From NCBI GenBank assembly GCA_002314325.1, contig DCFC01000043.1, forward strand, positions 216 through 31,707: 31,492 bases of DNA. The letters are read 5' to 3'. The translations under genes and the position numbers were made by a program. The notes under the pieces are model-generated. The model saw only the letters and a program-made list of their open reading frames with translations. It did not search any database and was not told where the DNA came from. The stretch's first letter is position 1. Each line of letters begins with the position of its first letter. Source of the stretch: Megamonas hypermegale. Lineage in GTDB: Bacteria > Bacillota > Negativicutes > Selenomonadales > Selenomonadaceae. Below are positions 13,168 to 19,615 of this stretch, piece after piece.

Positions 13168-14147
13168 TGTGGCATATGTTGGATTATGCGCAGGCGGGCA
13201 GAAGTCATTGCAGAAAGAATATTCCCTGTCAGGATAAAACTGTTTCCTGCTGTATGAACGGCGTGCATTTATTGGGGCTGGCTGACGGTGCAGGTTCAGC
13301 GAAATTTTCGCATTTCGGTGCGGAAACGGCGCTTCAGGCTACTTGTGATTATATAGCGAATAATTTTGAGCGTATTTTCAACGAAACAGACGGAGTACAG
13401 GTAAAGAAGAATATTTTGACGCGGATTTTGGAGGCACTACGGCAAAAAGCCGAACAGCTGAATTGCAGTATAAAGGATTTAGCTTCAACACTGCTGTTTG
13501 TAGCTATCAAAAACAACAGATTTTTACTGTTTCATATCGGCGATGGCGTGATAGGATATTGGAAAAATGACAGCTTGAAAGTTGCTTCCAAACCGGAAAC
13601 TGGCGAGTTCAGTAATACTACGGTTTTCACGACGTCCTCTAAGGCTTTGCTGTATATGAAACTGTTTAAGGGAAATATTGAAAATATTCATGGTTTTGTA
13701 TTGATATCCGACGGCGCGGCGGAAAGTTTTTATCAGAAGCGTACAGGTCAGCTGGCACCTGTCATTGTTAGAATAATGCGTAAGGTATGTTTAGTTGAAC
13801 ATGGGGAAATGCTTCAGCTGTTAAAAGACAGTTTTCAGCTTGTTGTGAATAATACGCAGGACGATTGCAGTATTGCGATTATTGCTCAATATAATGAAGA
13901 ACTGGAAAGATTTTTGTCTATGAATTTCTGGCAGCAGATGCGCTATTTCAATATGAACAACAAACGGCGAGCTAAAAAGAAATACAGCCTTTGGATGAAA
14001 ATCATAAAATATCTTAACGAGCCGAAAACCGTGCAACAGACTGCGCAATGTGTTTATTTAAAGAAAAAATATTTAAGAAAACAGTTATTTTTAATGGCAA
14101 AAATGCAGTTGGTGAAAAAAATGAATAATAAATTTCATCTTAGATGA
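13167..14147 (+). CDS. PP2C-family protein phosphatase of the TerY-P triad
   Basis: A 326-residue PP2C phosphatase. Metal-binding motifs are GLADGAGSAKFSHFGAE (Asp40, Gly41), the STLLFVAI and HIGDGVIGYW strands, LISDGAAESF and NTQDDCSIAII. It should remove phosphate from targets of the kinase two genes upstream, opposing it. The ATG at 13167 overlaps the TAA of the vWA gene (TAATG), giving coupled translation; TTG at 13152 would be five residues longer. The C-terminal 80 residues beyond the phosphatase core (MNNKRRAKKKYSLWMK and on) are basic, helical and have no assigned domain. No signal peptide is seen, so the triad works in the cytoplasm. Confidence 0.9.
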   Translation: MWHMLDYAQAGRSHCRKNIPCQDKTVSCCMNGVHLLGLADGAGSAKFSHFGAETALQATCDYIANNFERIFNETDGVQVKKNILTRILEALRQKAEQLNCSIKDLASTLLFVAIKNNRFLLFHIGDGVIGYWKNDSLKVASKPETGEFSNTTVFTTSSKALLYMKLFKGNIENIHGFVLISDGAAESFYQKRTGQLAPVIVRIMRKVCLVEHGEMLQLLKDSFQLVVNNTQDDCSIAIIAQYNEELERFLSMNFWQQMRYFNMNNKRRAKKKYSLWMKIIKYLNEPKTVQQTAQCVYLKKKYLRKQLFLMAKMQLVKKMNNKFHLR

Positions 14148-14235
14148 GAGAATTATTTACTAAAAATGTTATAATATATAATGATAGTAATATTCTTTTA
14201 TGTAATGGTTATTGATAAAGGAGGAATAATTTTAT

Positions 14236-14796
14236 ATGTCAAACTTTGGTTACTTGGAAGATATAAAAGAATTTAGTTCTTTTTCTTCTTTATGTATTCA
14301 AGCAGAGACAAGATGGCGAACCGATTCGCCGGCAGATTGTGTTAAAAATATCCGTTCAGCGCTGGAAGCTACTCTTAAATGGGTTTACAAAAAGGATAAT
14401 CGATTTAACATTAGAGCTAATGTAAACAAAGGAGAAAGACCAACATTAGGTTCTATGGTAAACAATGAAACGTTTATTGTGGTAATTGGTAAGAGTAAAA
14501 AAGACCAACTCAATTATATTCGTAGAAATGGTAATATTGCTGTACATGAAAGTCCAAATAAAATTACGCCTGAAATAGCTGTTAAATGTCTTGAAAATCT
14601 ATTTTATTTTGTTCAATGGGTTGAATGTACGTATCATAAAGAAAGTTATAAGAAAAGAAATTTTGAAGAAAGTAGTATTATGGATAAAATTACAGATAAT
14701 CTTACATTGAAAAATGCTGCTATGGTTGCAAGTGGGGTTTTAGCGACAGTAGGAGTAGTTGGAGCAATGTTTTTCGGCTCTAAAAATAAAAACTAA
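14236..14796 (+). CDS. DUF4145-like domain protein with C-terminal membrane anchor
   Basis: A 186-residue protein. The body (about residues 15-140) has the helical pattern of DUF4145-type domains known from HsdR N-termini and various defence-related proteins: NIRSALEATLKWVYKK, later YIRRNGNIAVHESP and AVKCLENLFYFVQWVE. A single hydrophobic segment, NAAMVASGVLATVGVVGAMF, lies near the C-terminus and ends in GSKNKN. It would be a tail-anchored membrane protein with a cytoplasmic sensor-like domain. AAAGGAGG lies 11 bases before ATG, and an 88-base gap separates it from the PP2C gene. It is AT-richer than the triad, more like the RiPP island. Link to the triad is by position only. Confidence 0.65.
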   Translation: MSNFGYLEDIKEFSSFSSLCIQAETRWRTDSPADCVKNIRSALEATLKWVYKKDNRFNIRANVNKGERPTLGSMVNNETFIVVIGKSKKDQLNYIRRNGNIAVHESPNKITPEIAVKCLENLFYFVQWVECTYHKESYKKRNFEESSIMDKITDNLTLKNAAMVASGVLATVGVVGAMFFGSKNKN

Positions 14797-14812
14797 TAAT
14801 TTTTAATTTTTG

Positions 14813-14856
14813 ACCGTTGAATATATAGTTTTTTTGCTATATATTCAGCGGTTTTT
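14813..14856 (+). terminator. Terminator after the DUF4145-like gene
   Basis: ACCGTTGAATATATAG pairs with CTATATATTCAGCGGT (one G-U pair), followed by TTTTT. The stem core is nearly the same as that of the hairpin at 18259-18289. Confidence 0.85.
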
Positions 14857-14908
14857 ATTTTTTTAGGATAAAAAATGTGCTAGATAGGGCGAAAAATTTT
14901 TGAAATTA

Positions 14909-14949
14909 TACTGACAGTACACCACTATTGGCGGCTTATTGTTTAAAAT
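14909..14949 (+). promoter_or_regulatory. Conserved upstream element, copy 3
   Basis: TACTGACAGTACACC at 14909-14923 contains TACTG-A-CAGTA. TAAAAT at 14944-14949 begins exactly 24 bases after CAGTA. The XRE start lies 36 bases further on, so the leader is short here compared with copy 1. Confidence 0.65.
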
Positions 14950-14985
14950 GAATATAGAACAAAATTACAGAGCGGGGTTTTAGCA

Positions 14986-15207
14986 ATGTTTGAAGCAGAA
15001 TATATTCAGATAGGCTGCAGGGTGGCTTATTATCGCAAAATGAAGAGGTTTACGCAGAAGGAGCTGGCTCTGCGGGCTAACATTAGCGTATCGTATTTAT
15101 CGCGGATTGAAAGGGGCGCATATAAAAAGGGTGTGCCGATATCAACGTTTTTTCAGATAGCGAGAGCACTTAATGTGCATATCAGTGATTTTTTCAAGGA
15201 TTTATAA
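14986..15207 (+). CDS. XRE-family helix-turn-helix regulator, paralogue 3
   Basis: A 73-residue XRE regulator with core CRVAYYRKMKRFTQKELALR, SVSYLSRIERGAYKKGVPIS and IARALNVHISDFF. It is a near relative of the protein at 5832-6065, with the same YLSRIERG recognition helix. Since both genes carry the same upstream element, one may bind that element in front of both and of the kinase operon. Unlike paralogue 1, its codon use is that of the GC-richer host genes, so the two copies have different histories or base pressures. The ATG follows the weak ribosome site GCGGGG; the next gene starts 28 bases after the stop, in the same direction. Confidence 0.85.
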   Translation: MFEAEYIQIGCRVAYYRKMKRFTQKELALRANISVSYLSRIERGAYKKGVPISTFFQIARALNVHISDFFKDL

Positions 15208-15235
15208 ACTCTATAGATGAAAGGAAGTTTTCGGT

Positions 15236-15886
15236 ATGAAAAAATGTGTACAATGCAATCAGATTTTTAGTGATGAAGTGGTGTTCTGTCCGAAATGCGG
15301 CAGACAGCTTGAAGTGCAGGTGGAGGAAAAGCATTTTTGCAGTAAATGCGGTCAGCAGATTGAAAAAGATGTTAAATTCTGTCCGAAATGCGGTGCATTA
15401 AACAGCAGTTATAGGGAAAGAAATAATGGGCAAACGGTTGTGAATATGCCTAATGCAGCGAGCAGGGAGACGGAAAGAAAGGATGATACGCTGCAAATAC
15501 TGAAAGAACAGTATCTGTCTTTTTCCGGCCGCTTGAACAGGAAGCCGTATATTATCCGCAGTTTGATTGTGTATGTTGTTTCGGTAATTTTATTGGTGCT
15601 TGTCGATTTGATGTTTGAAGATGAATTTACATTTGATGAGTTCGGTATGCTCACAACGGCACCGGGAACGGCAGAAATACTGTTTACGCTGATTGTCTGT
15701 GCAATCTGTATGGTATTTATGATTTCGCTCAATGTGCGCCGTTTGCATGATTTGAACAAGACAGGCTGGCTGGTGCTTTTGGGCTGCGTGCCGATTGCCA
15801 ATGCCGCTTTGAGTATTTATGTATTGTTTTTCAAGGGAACGGAAGGTTCTAATCAGTATGGTGAAGACCCGTTGCAGAATAAATAA
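15236..15886 (+). CDS. Double zinc-ribbon DUF805 membrane protein
   Basis: A 216-residue inner-membrane protein. Two N-terminal zinc ribbons have Cys4/7/18/21 and Cys35/38/49/52 (CVQC, CPKC, CSKC, CPKC). The rest is a DUF805 domain: FSGRLNRKPYIIRS, three to four hydrophobic helices, the conserved VRRLHDLNKTGWLVLL and the ending FFKGTEGSNQYGEDPL. DUF805 proteins are common small membrane proteins of unknown activity. The ribbons would face the cytoplasm. The gene lies between a regulator and two further zinc-ribbon genes, and the cluster reads as one unit through at least 17251. ATG follows GAAAGGAAG. Confidence 0.85.
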   Translation: MKKCVQCNQIFSDEVVFCPKCGRQLEVQVEEKHFCSKCGQQIEKDVKFCPKCGALNSSYRERNNGQTVVNMPNAASRETERKDDTLQILKEQYLSFSGRLNRKPYIIRSLIVYVVSVILLVLVDLMFEDEFTFDEFGMLTTAPGTAEILFTLIVCAICMVFMISLNVRRLHDLNKTGWLVLLGCVPIANAALSIYVLFFKGTEGSNQYGEDPLQNK

Positions 15887-15905
15887 GAGATAGGAGCGAG
15901 TTTTT

Positions 15906-16730
15906 ATGTTTAAGTTTTGTACGAAATGCGGCGCGAGAATGCCGCAGGAAAATCTTTTCTGTACGCAGTGCGGCGCTAAGTTTGCGACGGATGAACAGGC
16001 TGTTTCCCGTGTGAAGATAGTGGATATTCCCGCACCGAGCGGAGGGCAGCTGCCAAAGCAGACGGTGAATAAAAGTTCGTTGGATGAATTTATTTTGGGC
16101 AGGGAGTTTATGAATACGGCTAATCCGCTGCATGATTATGAAAAAGCCATTGTGCATTTGAAAAATGCTGTTAATATGGGCAAAAAAGAGGCAGCTGTTT
16201 ATTTGGCTCTGGCGCATTTATATCTGGCGGCGGATATCATTAAAAATAATCCGGCTGTCATGGCGGAAAATGCTAATATGCTTAGTGCTGTGCATTCTGC
16301 ATTGCCGACGGCGAATGCGGTGAATAATATGCCGGGCAATAATCACGGCAGAAATACGGCAGCGCATAATAATCAGCAAAACAACACCGGCAGTACGTTG
16401 CAGAATATGGGAAAATATGCGGCGGCTGCGGCAGTGGGTGCTGTGGCAGGTTCAATGCTTCATTCGGCGACGGCGAGTGCGGCGGGAAGTGATGTACCGG
16501 GCAATATCACGAGTGAAGATTTGGCTGCGCCGGATTTGGCGGCTTATGCTGACGAAACGGTGCAGGAGGTTTCAGCGTATGTACCGCCGCTGGATAATGC
16601 GGCCGACCATATTCAGGCTTATGATGATACGACTGAAGTGGAAACGGAACCGATAGAAGACAGTCCGGCGGTTGACAGTATCGAACCGGCGGAAGATGAC
16701 GGCGGACTGTTTGATGATTTGTTTGAATGA
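15906..16730 (+). CDS. Zinc-ribbon protein with Sel1/TPR-like repeat and acidic tail
   Basis: A 274-residue protein. It begins with a zinc ribbon (Cys5/8/19/22: CTKCG and CTQCG). A helical repeat segment follows, DYEKAIVHLKNAVNMGKKEA and VYLALAHLYLAADI (about residues 78-113), similar to a Sel1 or TPR unit. Next is an Asn/His-rich linker and a Gly/Ala-rich hydrophobic stretch (AAAAAVGAVAGSMLHSATAS, about 171-190) that could be membrane-associated. The last 70 residues are acidic, ending DDGGLFDDLFE. No known family covers the whole protein. The ATG of the next gene overlaps the stop. Role unknown; with its neighbours it may form a membrane complex. Confidence 0.65.
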   Translation: MFKFCTKCGARMPQENLFCTQCGAKFATDEQAVSRVKIVDIPAPSGGQLPKQTVNKSSLDEFILGREFMNTANPLHDYEKAIVHLKNAVNMGKKEAAVYLALAHLYLAADIIKNNPAVMAENANMLSAVHSALPTANAVNNMPGNNHGRNTAAHNNQQNNTGSTLQNMGKYAAAAAVGAVAGSMLHSATASAAGSDVPGNITSEDLAAPDLAAYADETVQEVSAYVPPLDNAADHIQAYDDTTEVETEPIEDSPAVDSIEPAEDDGGLFDDLFE

Positions 16731-17251
16731 AGTGGAAAGTGATGATTTTTATGCAAGGCAGATTTTGTTCGAAATGCGGAACGCAAGTAGGGATTAATGA
16801 GAAATACTGTCCTAAATGCGGAGCTGTATTGAGTACGAATAATAACGAAGTATCAGAGGATATAAGAAAAGCTGTTAATTCGGATTTTGTACAGATGATG
16901 AAACGGGATTATTTTTCTTATCAGGGCAGACTAAATCGTAAACCTTATTTTTGGCGTTCGTTGCTTATTATATTTTTAGAAACGATATGTTATGTAATAT
17001 TTGATTCGGTTTGGGAAGATGATTTATTTTCGACGGTACTATTATTAATAAGTATAATAATATTTATTTTATGTGTAATTGCCGATTTGATGCTTGATAT
17101 CAGGCGATTGCATGATGTGAATAAGTCTGGTTGGTTTGTGTTATTGACGTTTATTCCGGCTGTTACACCGTTTTTTTATTTGTATTTATTTTTAATGCCG
17201 GGAACTGACGGAAATAATCAGTATGGAGAAAATCCATTGAATTTTAAATAA
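16727..17251 (+). CDS. Zinc-ribbon DUF805 membrane protein
   Basis: A 174-residue relative of the protein at 15236-15886, with one zinc ribbon (Cys14/17/28/31: CSKCG and CPKCG) followed by a DUF805 domain (YQGRLNRKPYFWRS, hydrophobic helices, IRRLHDVNKSGWFVLL and PGTDGNNQYGENPL). The ATG at 16727 overlaps the preceding stop (ATGA); ATGs at 16742 and 16751 in frame lie just after GGAAAG and are equally possible starts, the last giving the usual short lead before the first Cys. It probably arose by duplication from the neighbour. Membrane topology should match: ribbon inside, four hydrophobic segments. Confidence 0.8.
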   Translation: MKWKVMIFMQGRFCSKCGTQVGINEKYCPKCGAVLSTNNNEVSEDIRKAVNSDFVQMMKRDYFSYQGRLNRKPYFWRSLLIIFLETICYVIFDSVWEDDLFSTVLLLISIIIFILCVIADLMLDIRRLHDVNKSGWFVLLTFIPAVTPFFYLYLFLMPGTDGNNQYGENPLNFK

Positions 17252-17264
17252 GGAGAACGCGATT

Positions 17265-17654
17265 ATGGAAAACAAGAAAAAACTTATATTTATTGTCGTG
17301 ATTATTTCATTGATGAGTGTTTTATTTGCCGGTTGCGGTGATGATAAATACGTGCATACGGTTAAAAACGGCAGTCTTGATATGGCGAAAGGGGTGCCGA
17401 TTGGCAAAGCGTTTGACCAGTTTTTCAGCAATGAAAAATGGGAATCGTTTGTTTCGGAAAATAATGAGCGTATTGTGGAGTTTAACGGTGAATGTCGTTG
17501 GAATAATAATCCAGCAACATGCTGTGTGCAGTTCAGAATATTGAATGACAGCCGTTTTGAAGTATCATATTTGGACATAAACGGAGTAAGTATGAACTGG
17601 TGGGATAGTTCCGGTATATTGAACAAGGTTTTTCAGCAATATAAGGCGAAATAA
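17265..17654 (+). CDS. Small lipoprotein of unknown function
   Basis: A 129-residue protein with a lipoprotein signal: MENKKK, a hydrophobic run, and the lipobox LFAGC (Cys at about residue 25). The mature part has FDQFFSNEKWESFVSENNER and VEFNGECRWNNNPATCCVQF, with three Cys in a short stretch, and SYLDINGVSMNWWDSSGIL. The pattern FDQF...W..F...N..-VEF-G recalls small sensor or stress lipoproteins in Negativicutes that share a domain with zinc-ribbon membrane proteins, but I cannot name a family. AAGGAG precedes the ATG. It continues the same operon as the DUF805 proteins (13 bases after the previous stop). Confidence 0.7.
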   Translation: MENKKKLIFIVVIISLMSVLFAGCGDDKYVHTVKNGSLDMAKGVPIGKAFDQFFSNEKWESFVSENNERIVEFNGECRWNNNPATCCVQFRILNDSRFEVSYLDINGVSMNWWDSSGILNKVFQQYKAK

Positions 17655-17673
17655 ATAGAAAGGACGTTTTAAT

Positions 17674-18249
17674 ATGAAGTATGCAAGAATTTTATTGTTA
17701 ACGGTATGTACGGTATTTTGTCTGACGGCGGTAAGTTTTGCCAGTTCATTCCAAACGGCACAGACGCAAAGCGGCACGATAACGGGTAACGGCGTCAGTG
17801 CTTCTTTTGCGGAAAACGGCTACGATATCCAAATAGCTTTTGTGCCGTCGGGTTCGCAGATGACGATGTATGTGGGCAAAGACGATACAGTCATATATAA
17901 GGCAAATATGCCGTATCATAAATATCTGCGCATTGACCAGGTTTACGACAGTGTTTATGGCAAATACGCCTATATTGTAATGTGCGCCGACAATATGGAT
18001 GGTAGTGCTAGTATTTATTTAATGGGTTATGACAATCAAAAAGAAACGTGGCAGCTTTATGTAAATCCAGCTAATTATTACAATCCGCTTGGAAGTTATG
18101 CCGAACCGCATATGTACGTATCGAATGGCGACATAGTTTTATCTTATTCGCAAATGGGTCTGCATCAGCCAGCGCAGGAATATCATTTCTTCTGGGATGA
18201 AAGCAACAACTGGTTCGGTTATAAGGATTACGGTATAGTACAGCATTAA
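17674..18249 (+). CDS. Secreted protein of unknown function
   Basis: A 191-residue exported protein. The signal peptide is MKYARILLLTVCTVFCLTAV followed by SFASSFQTA, with likely cleavage after SFA. The mature part is rich in Tyr, Asn and Gly with beta-strand character (YDIQIAFVPSG, AYIVMCADNMDGSASIYLMG, QEYHFFWDESNNWFGYKDYG). No Cys pattern or catalytic motif is evident. It resembles small beta-rich periplasmic proteins. GAAAGGACG precedes the ATG, and the gene is 19 bases after the lipoprotein stop, so it likely belongs to the same transcript. A hairpin at 18259-18289 ends the unit. Confidence 0.7.
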   Translation: MKYARILLLTVCTVFCLTAVSFASSFQTAQTQSGTITGNGVSASFAENGYDIQIAFVPSGSQMTMYVGKDDTVIYKANMPYHKYLRIDQVYDSVYGKYAYIVMCADNMDGSASIYLMGYDNQKETWQLYVNPANYYNPLGSYAEPHMYVSNGDIVLSYSQMGLHQPAQEYHFFWDESNNWFGYKDYGIVQH

Positions 18250-18258
18250 TGGTGTCAG

Positions 18259-18289
18259 CCGCTGAATATTCTTATATATTCAGCGGTTT
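18259..18289 (+). terminator. Short terminator-like hairpin
   Basis: CCGCTGAATAT pairs with ATATTCAGCGG, followed by TTT. The same stem core appears in the terminator at 14813-14856. The short T run makes partial read-through to the next lipoprotein gene likely. Confidence 0.65.
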
Positions 18290-18312
18290 GCCGTAAAATG
18301 AAAGGAATATGT

Positions 18313-19035
18313 ATGAATAAAAAATGTAGTGCATTATCGATTTTAATGTGTATCAGTTTGTGCTTTATTACAAGCGGCTGCGGCTGGAATACGAGTTTTC
18401 TCGGTAAAGCCGTTGCAGAGATAGAACACATGGTTTCAGACGAGGCGACAGATGATACGGTTAAAAAATCTGATGAAGAGAAAGAACAATCTACAAATAA
18501 ACAGGCATCTCCGGTGAAAAGGGACGTGCTTGCGCAGGCAAATGAAGTTTTGCAGAGTAAAAATGCGATTTATAAACTGTCTGCCGTTTCCAAGTTTGAT
18601 GAAGACGGATTTTTCGGTTTGGATATAAGCAAAGGCATAACTTTTGTCATTTACGACAAAAAAGACGATATGATTGCGCGTGTGGATTATGATAAAGCGT
18701 TATTGCGGCCGAGAGATAATAAATATGAAACGATGGATAGAATGGCTCCGCTTATATTTAAAATGCACATAGAAAATGATAATAAAAACGGTGAGGATAA
18801 AATTTTAGGCGTATGGAACGGAAAGGTGCATGAAGTACCGATTTATGCTCTGTTTGAGGTGGATGCCAATAATAATATTGTTCCGGGAATGCTTTATTCT
18901 GCGCAGGGGGAAAATCCTTCCCATTATCATGGTGTATTGAAAGAACAGAAGAATGTCAATCTGGCCAATATCGTACTCACACATGCGGACAGCTTGAATG
19001 AGGATATTATAAAAAGAGGAATTTCTTTACCGTAA
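18313..19035 (+). CDS. Lipoprotein of unknown function
   Basis: A 240-residue lipoprotein. MNKKCSALSILMCISLCFI followed by TSGCGW gives the signal and lipobox (TSGC). A charged, Glu/Asp/Lys-rich spacer (about residues 40-70) leads to a globular part with FDEDGFFGLDISKGITFVIY and VDYDKALLRPRDNKYE. No catalytic motif is recognised. The ATG at 18313 lies 6 bases after AAAGGAA; an in-frame ATG at 18298 overlaps that ribosome site and would add a five-residue extension. It probably sits in the outer leaflet of the inner membrane or in the outer membrane. Confidence 0.7.
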   Translation: MNKKCSALSILMCISLCFITSGCGWNTSFLGKAVAEIEHMVSDEATDDTVKKSDEEKEQSTNKQASPVKRDVLAQANEVLQSKNAIYKLSAVSKFDEDGFFGLDISKGITFVIYDKKDDMIARVDYDKALLRPRDNKYETMDRMAPLIFKMHIENDNKNGEDKILGVWNGKVHEVPIYALFEVDANNNIVPGMLYSAQGENPSHYHGVLKEQKNVNLANIVLTHADSLNEDIIKRGISLP

Positions 19036-19061
19036 TTTTATAAGAAAGGTTGTGTTGATAC

Positions 19062-19517
19062 ATGAAAAAATTGGTTATTTCATTTATAGCGGTTTTTATG
19101 ATGATGATATCGACGGCGTTTGCTTCGCCGTATCCTGACCATTTAAACGGCGACCCGAATTATATTTTGTGTGACGGGCATATGGGAGTGGCGTGGTATG
19201 TTGACAGAAGTTCGCTCAATGTGCAGAAATACGCTCCGCCGCAGTATATAATTGCGGTCAATGTAGTTACTGTACCGGATGCTGACAAAGGTAGTACGGC
19301 AATTTCACAGGTGAAAACGTACAGATTTTTCTATAATTCGGATTTAGTCAGAATGTACGTTGACCGCAATCTGAATGATAATTGGAGCTATCTTGACCCG
19401 AACGGTTCATGGGCAGCGACGGGTATTGTAATGCCGGCAGGAGAAATCGCATTTGCACTGGCGTATAACTATAAGTTCTATGGTAATTTCGGTGATGAAT
19501 TTTATAACAGAATATGA
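19062..19517 (+). CDS. Secreted protein of unknown function
   Basis: A 151-residue exported protein with signal MKKLVISFIAVFMMMISTAF-ASP (cleavage likely after FAS or TAFA). The mature part contains YILCDGHMGVAWYVDRSSLN and QYIIAVNVVTVPDADKG, then KTYRFFYNSD, a beta-rich pattern I have the impression of seeing in small periplasmic proteins of Negativicutes. There is one Cys and no motif for catalysis. GAAAGG precedes the ATG by 10 bases. The terminator at 19526-19572 ends the exported-protein cluster here. Confidence 0.7.
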   Translation: MKKLVISFIAVFMMMISTAFASPYPDHLNGDPNYILCDGHMGVAWYVDRSSLNVQKYAPPQYIIAVNVVTVPDADKGSTAISQVKTYRFFYNSDLVRMYVDRNLNDNWSYLDPNGSWAATGIVMPAGEIAFALAYNYKFYGNFGDEFYNRI

Positions 19518-19525
19518 TTGAGAAT

Positions 19526-19572
19526 AAAGCTGCAATAATTTGAAAATCGGTTCAGGTTATTACAGCTTTTTT
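19526..19572 (+). terminator. Terminator of the exported-protein cluster
   Basis: AAAGCTG and CAATAA pair with TTATTA and CAGCTTT across a 20-base loop, followed by TTTTTT. TATAAT at 19582-19587 just after it may be the -10 box of the next kinase gene. Confidence 0.75.
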
Positions 19573-19615
19573 CTATTGTGGTATAATTATCAATAAAAAC
19601 GGATGGGATTTTATT

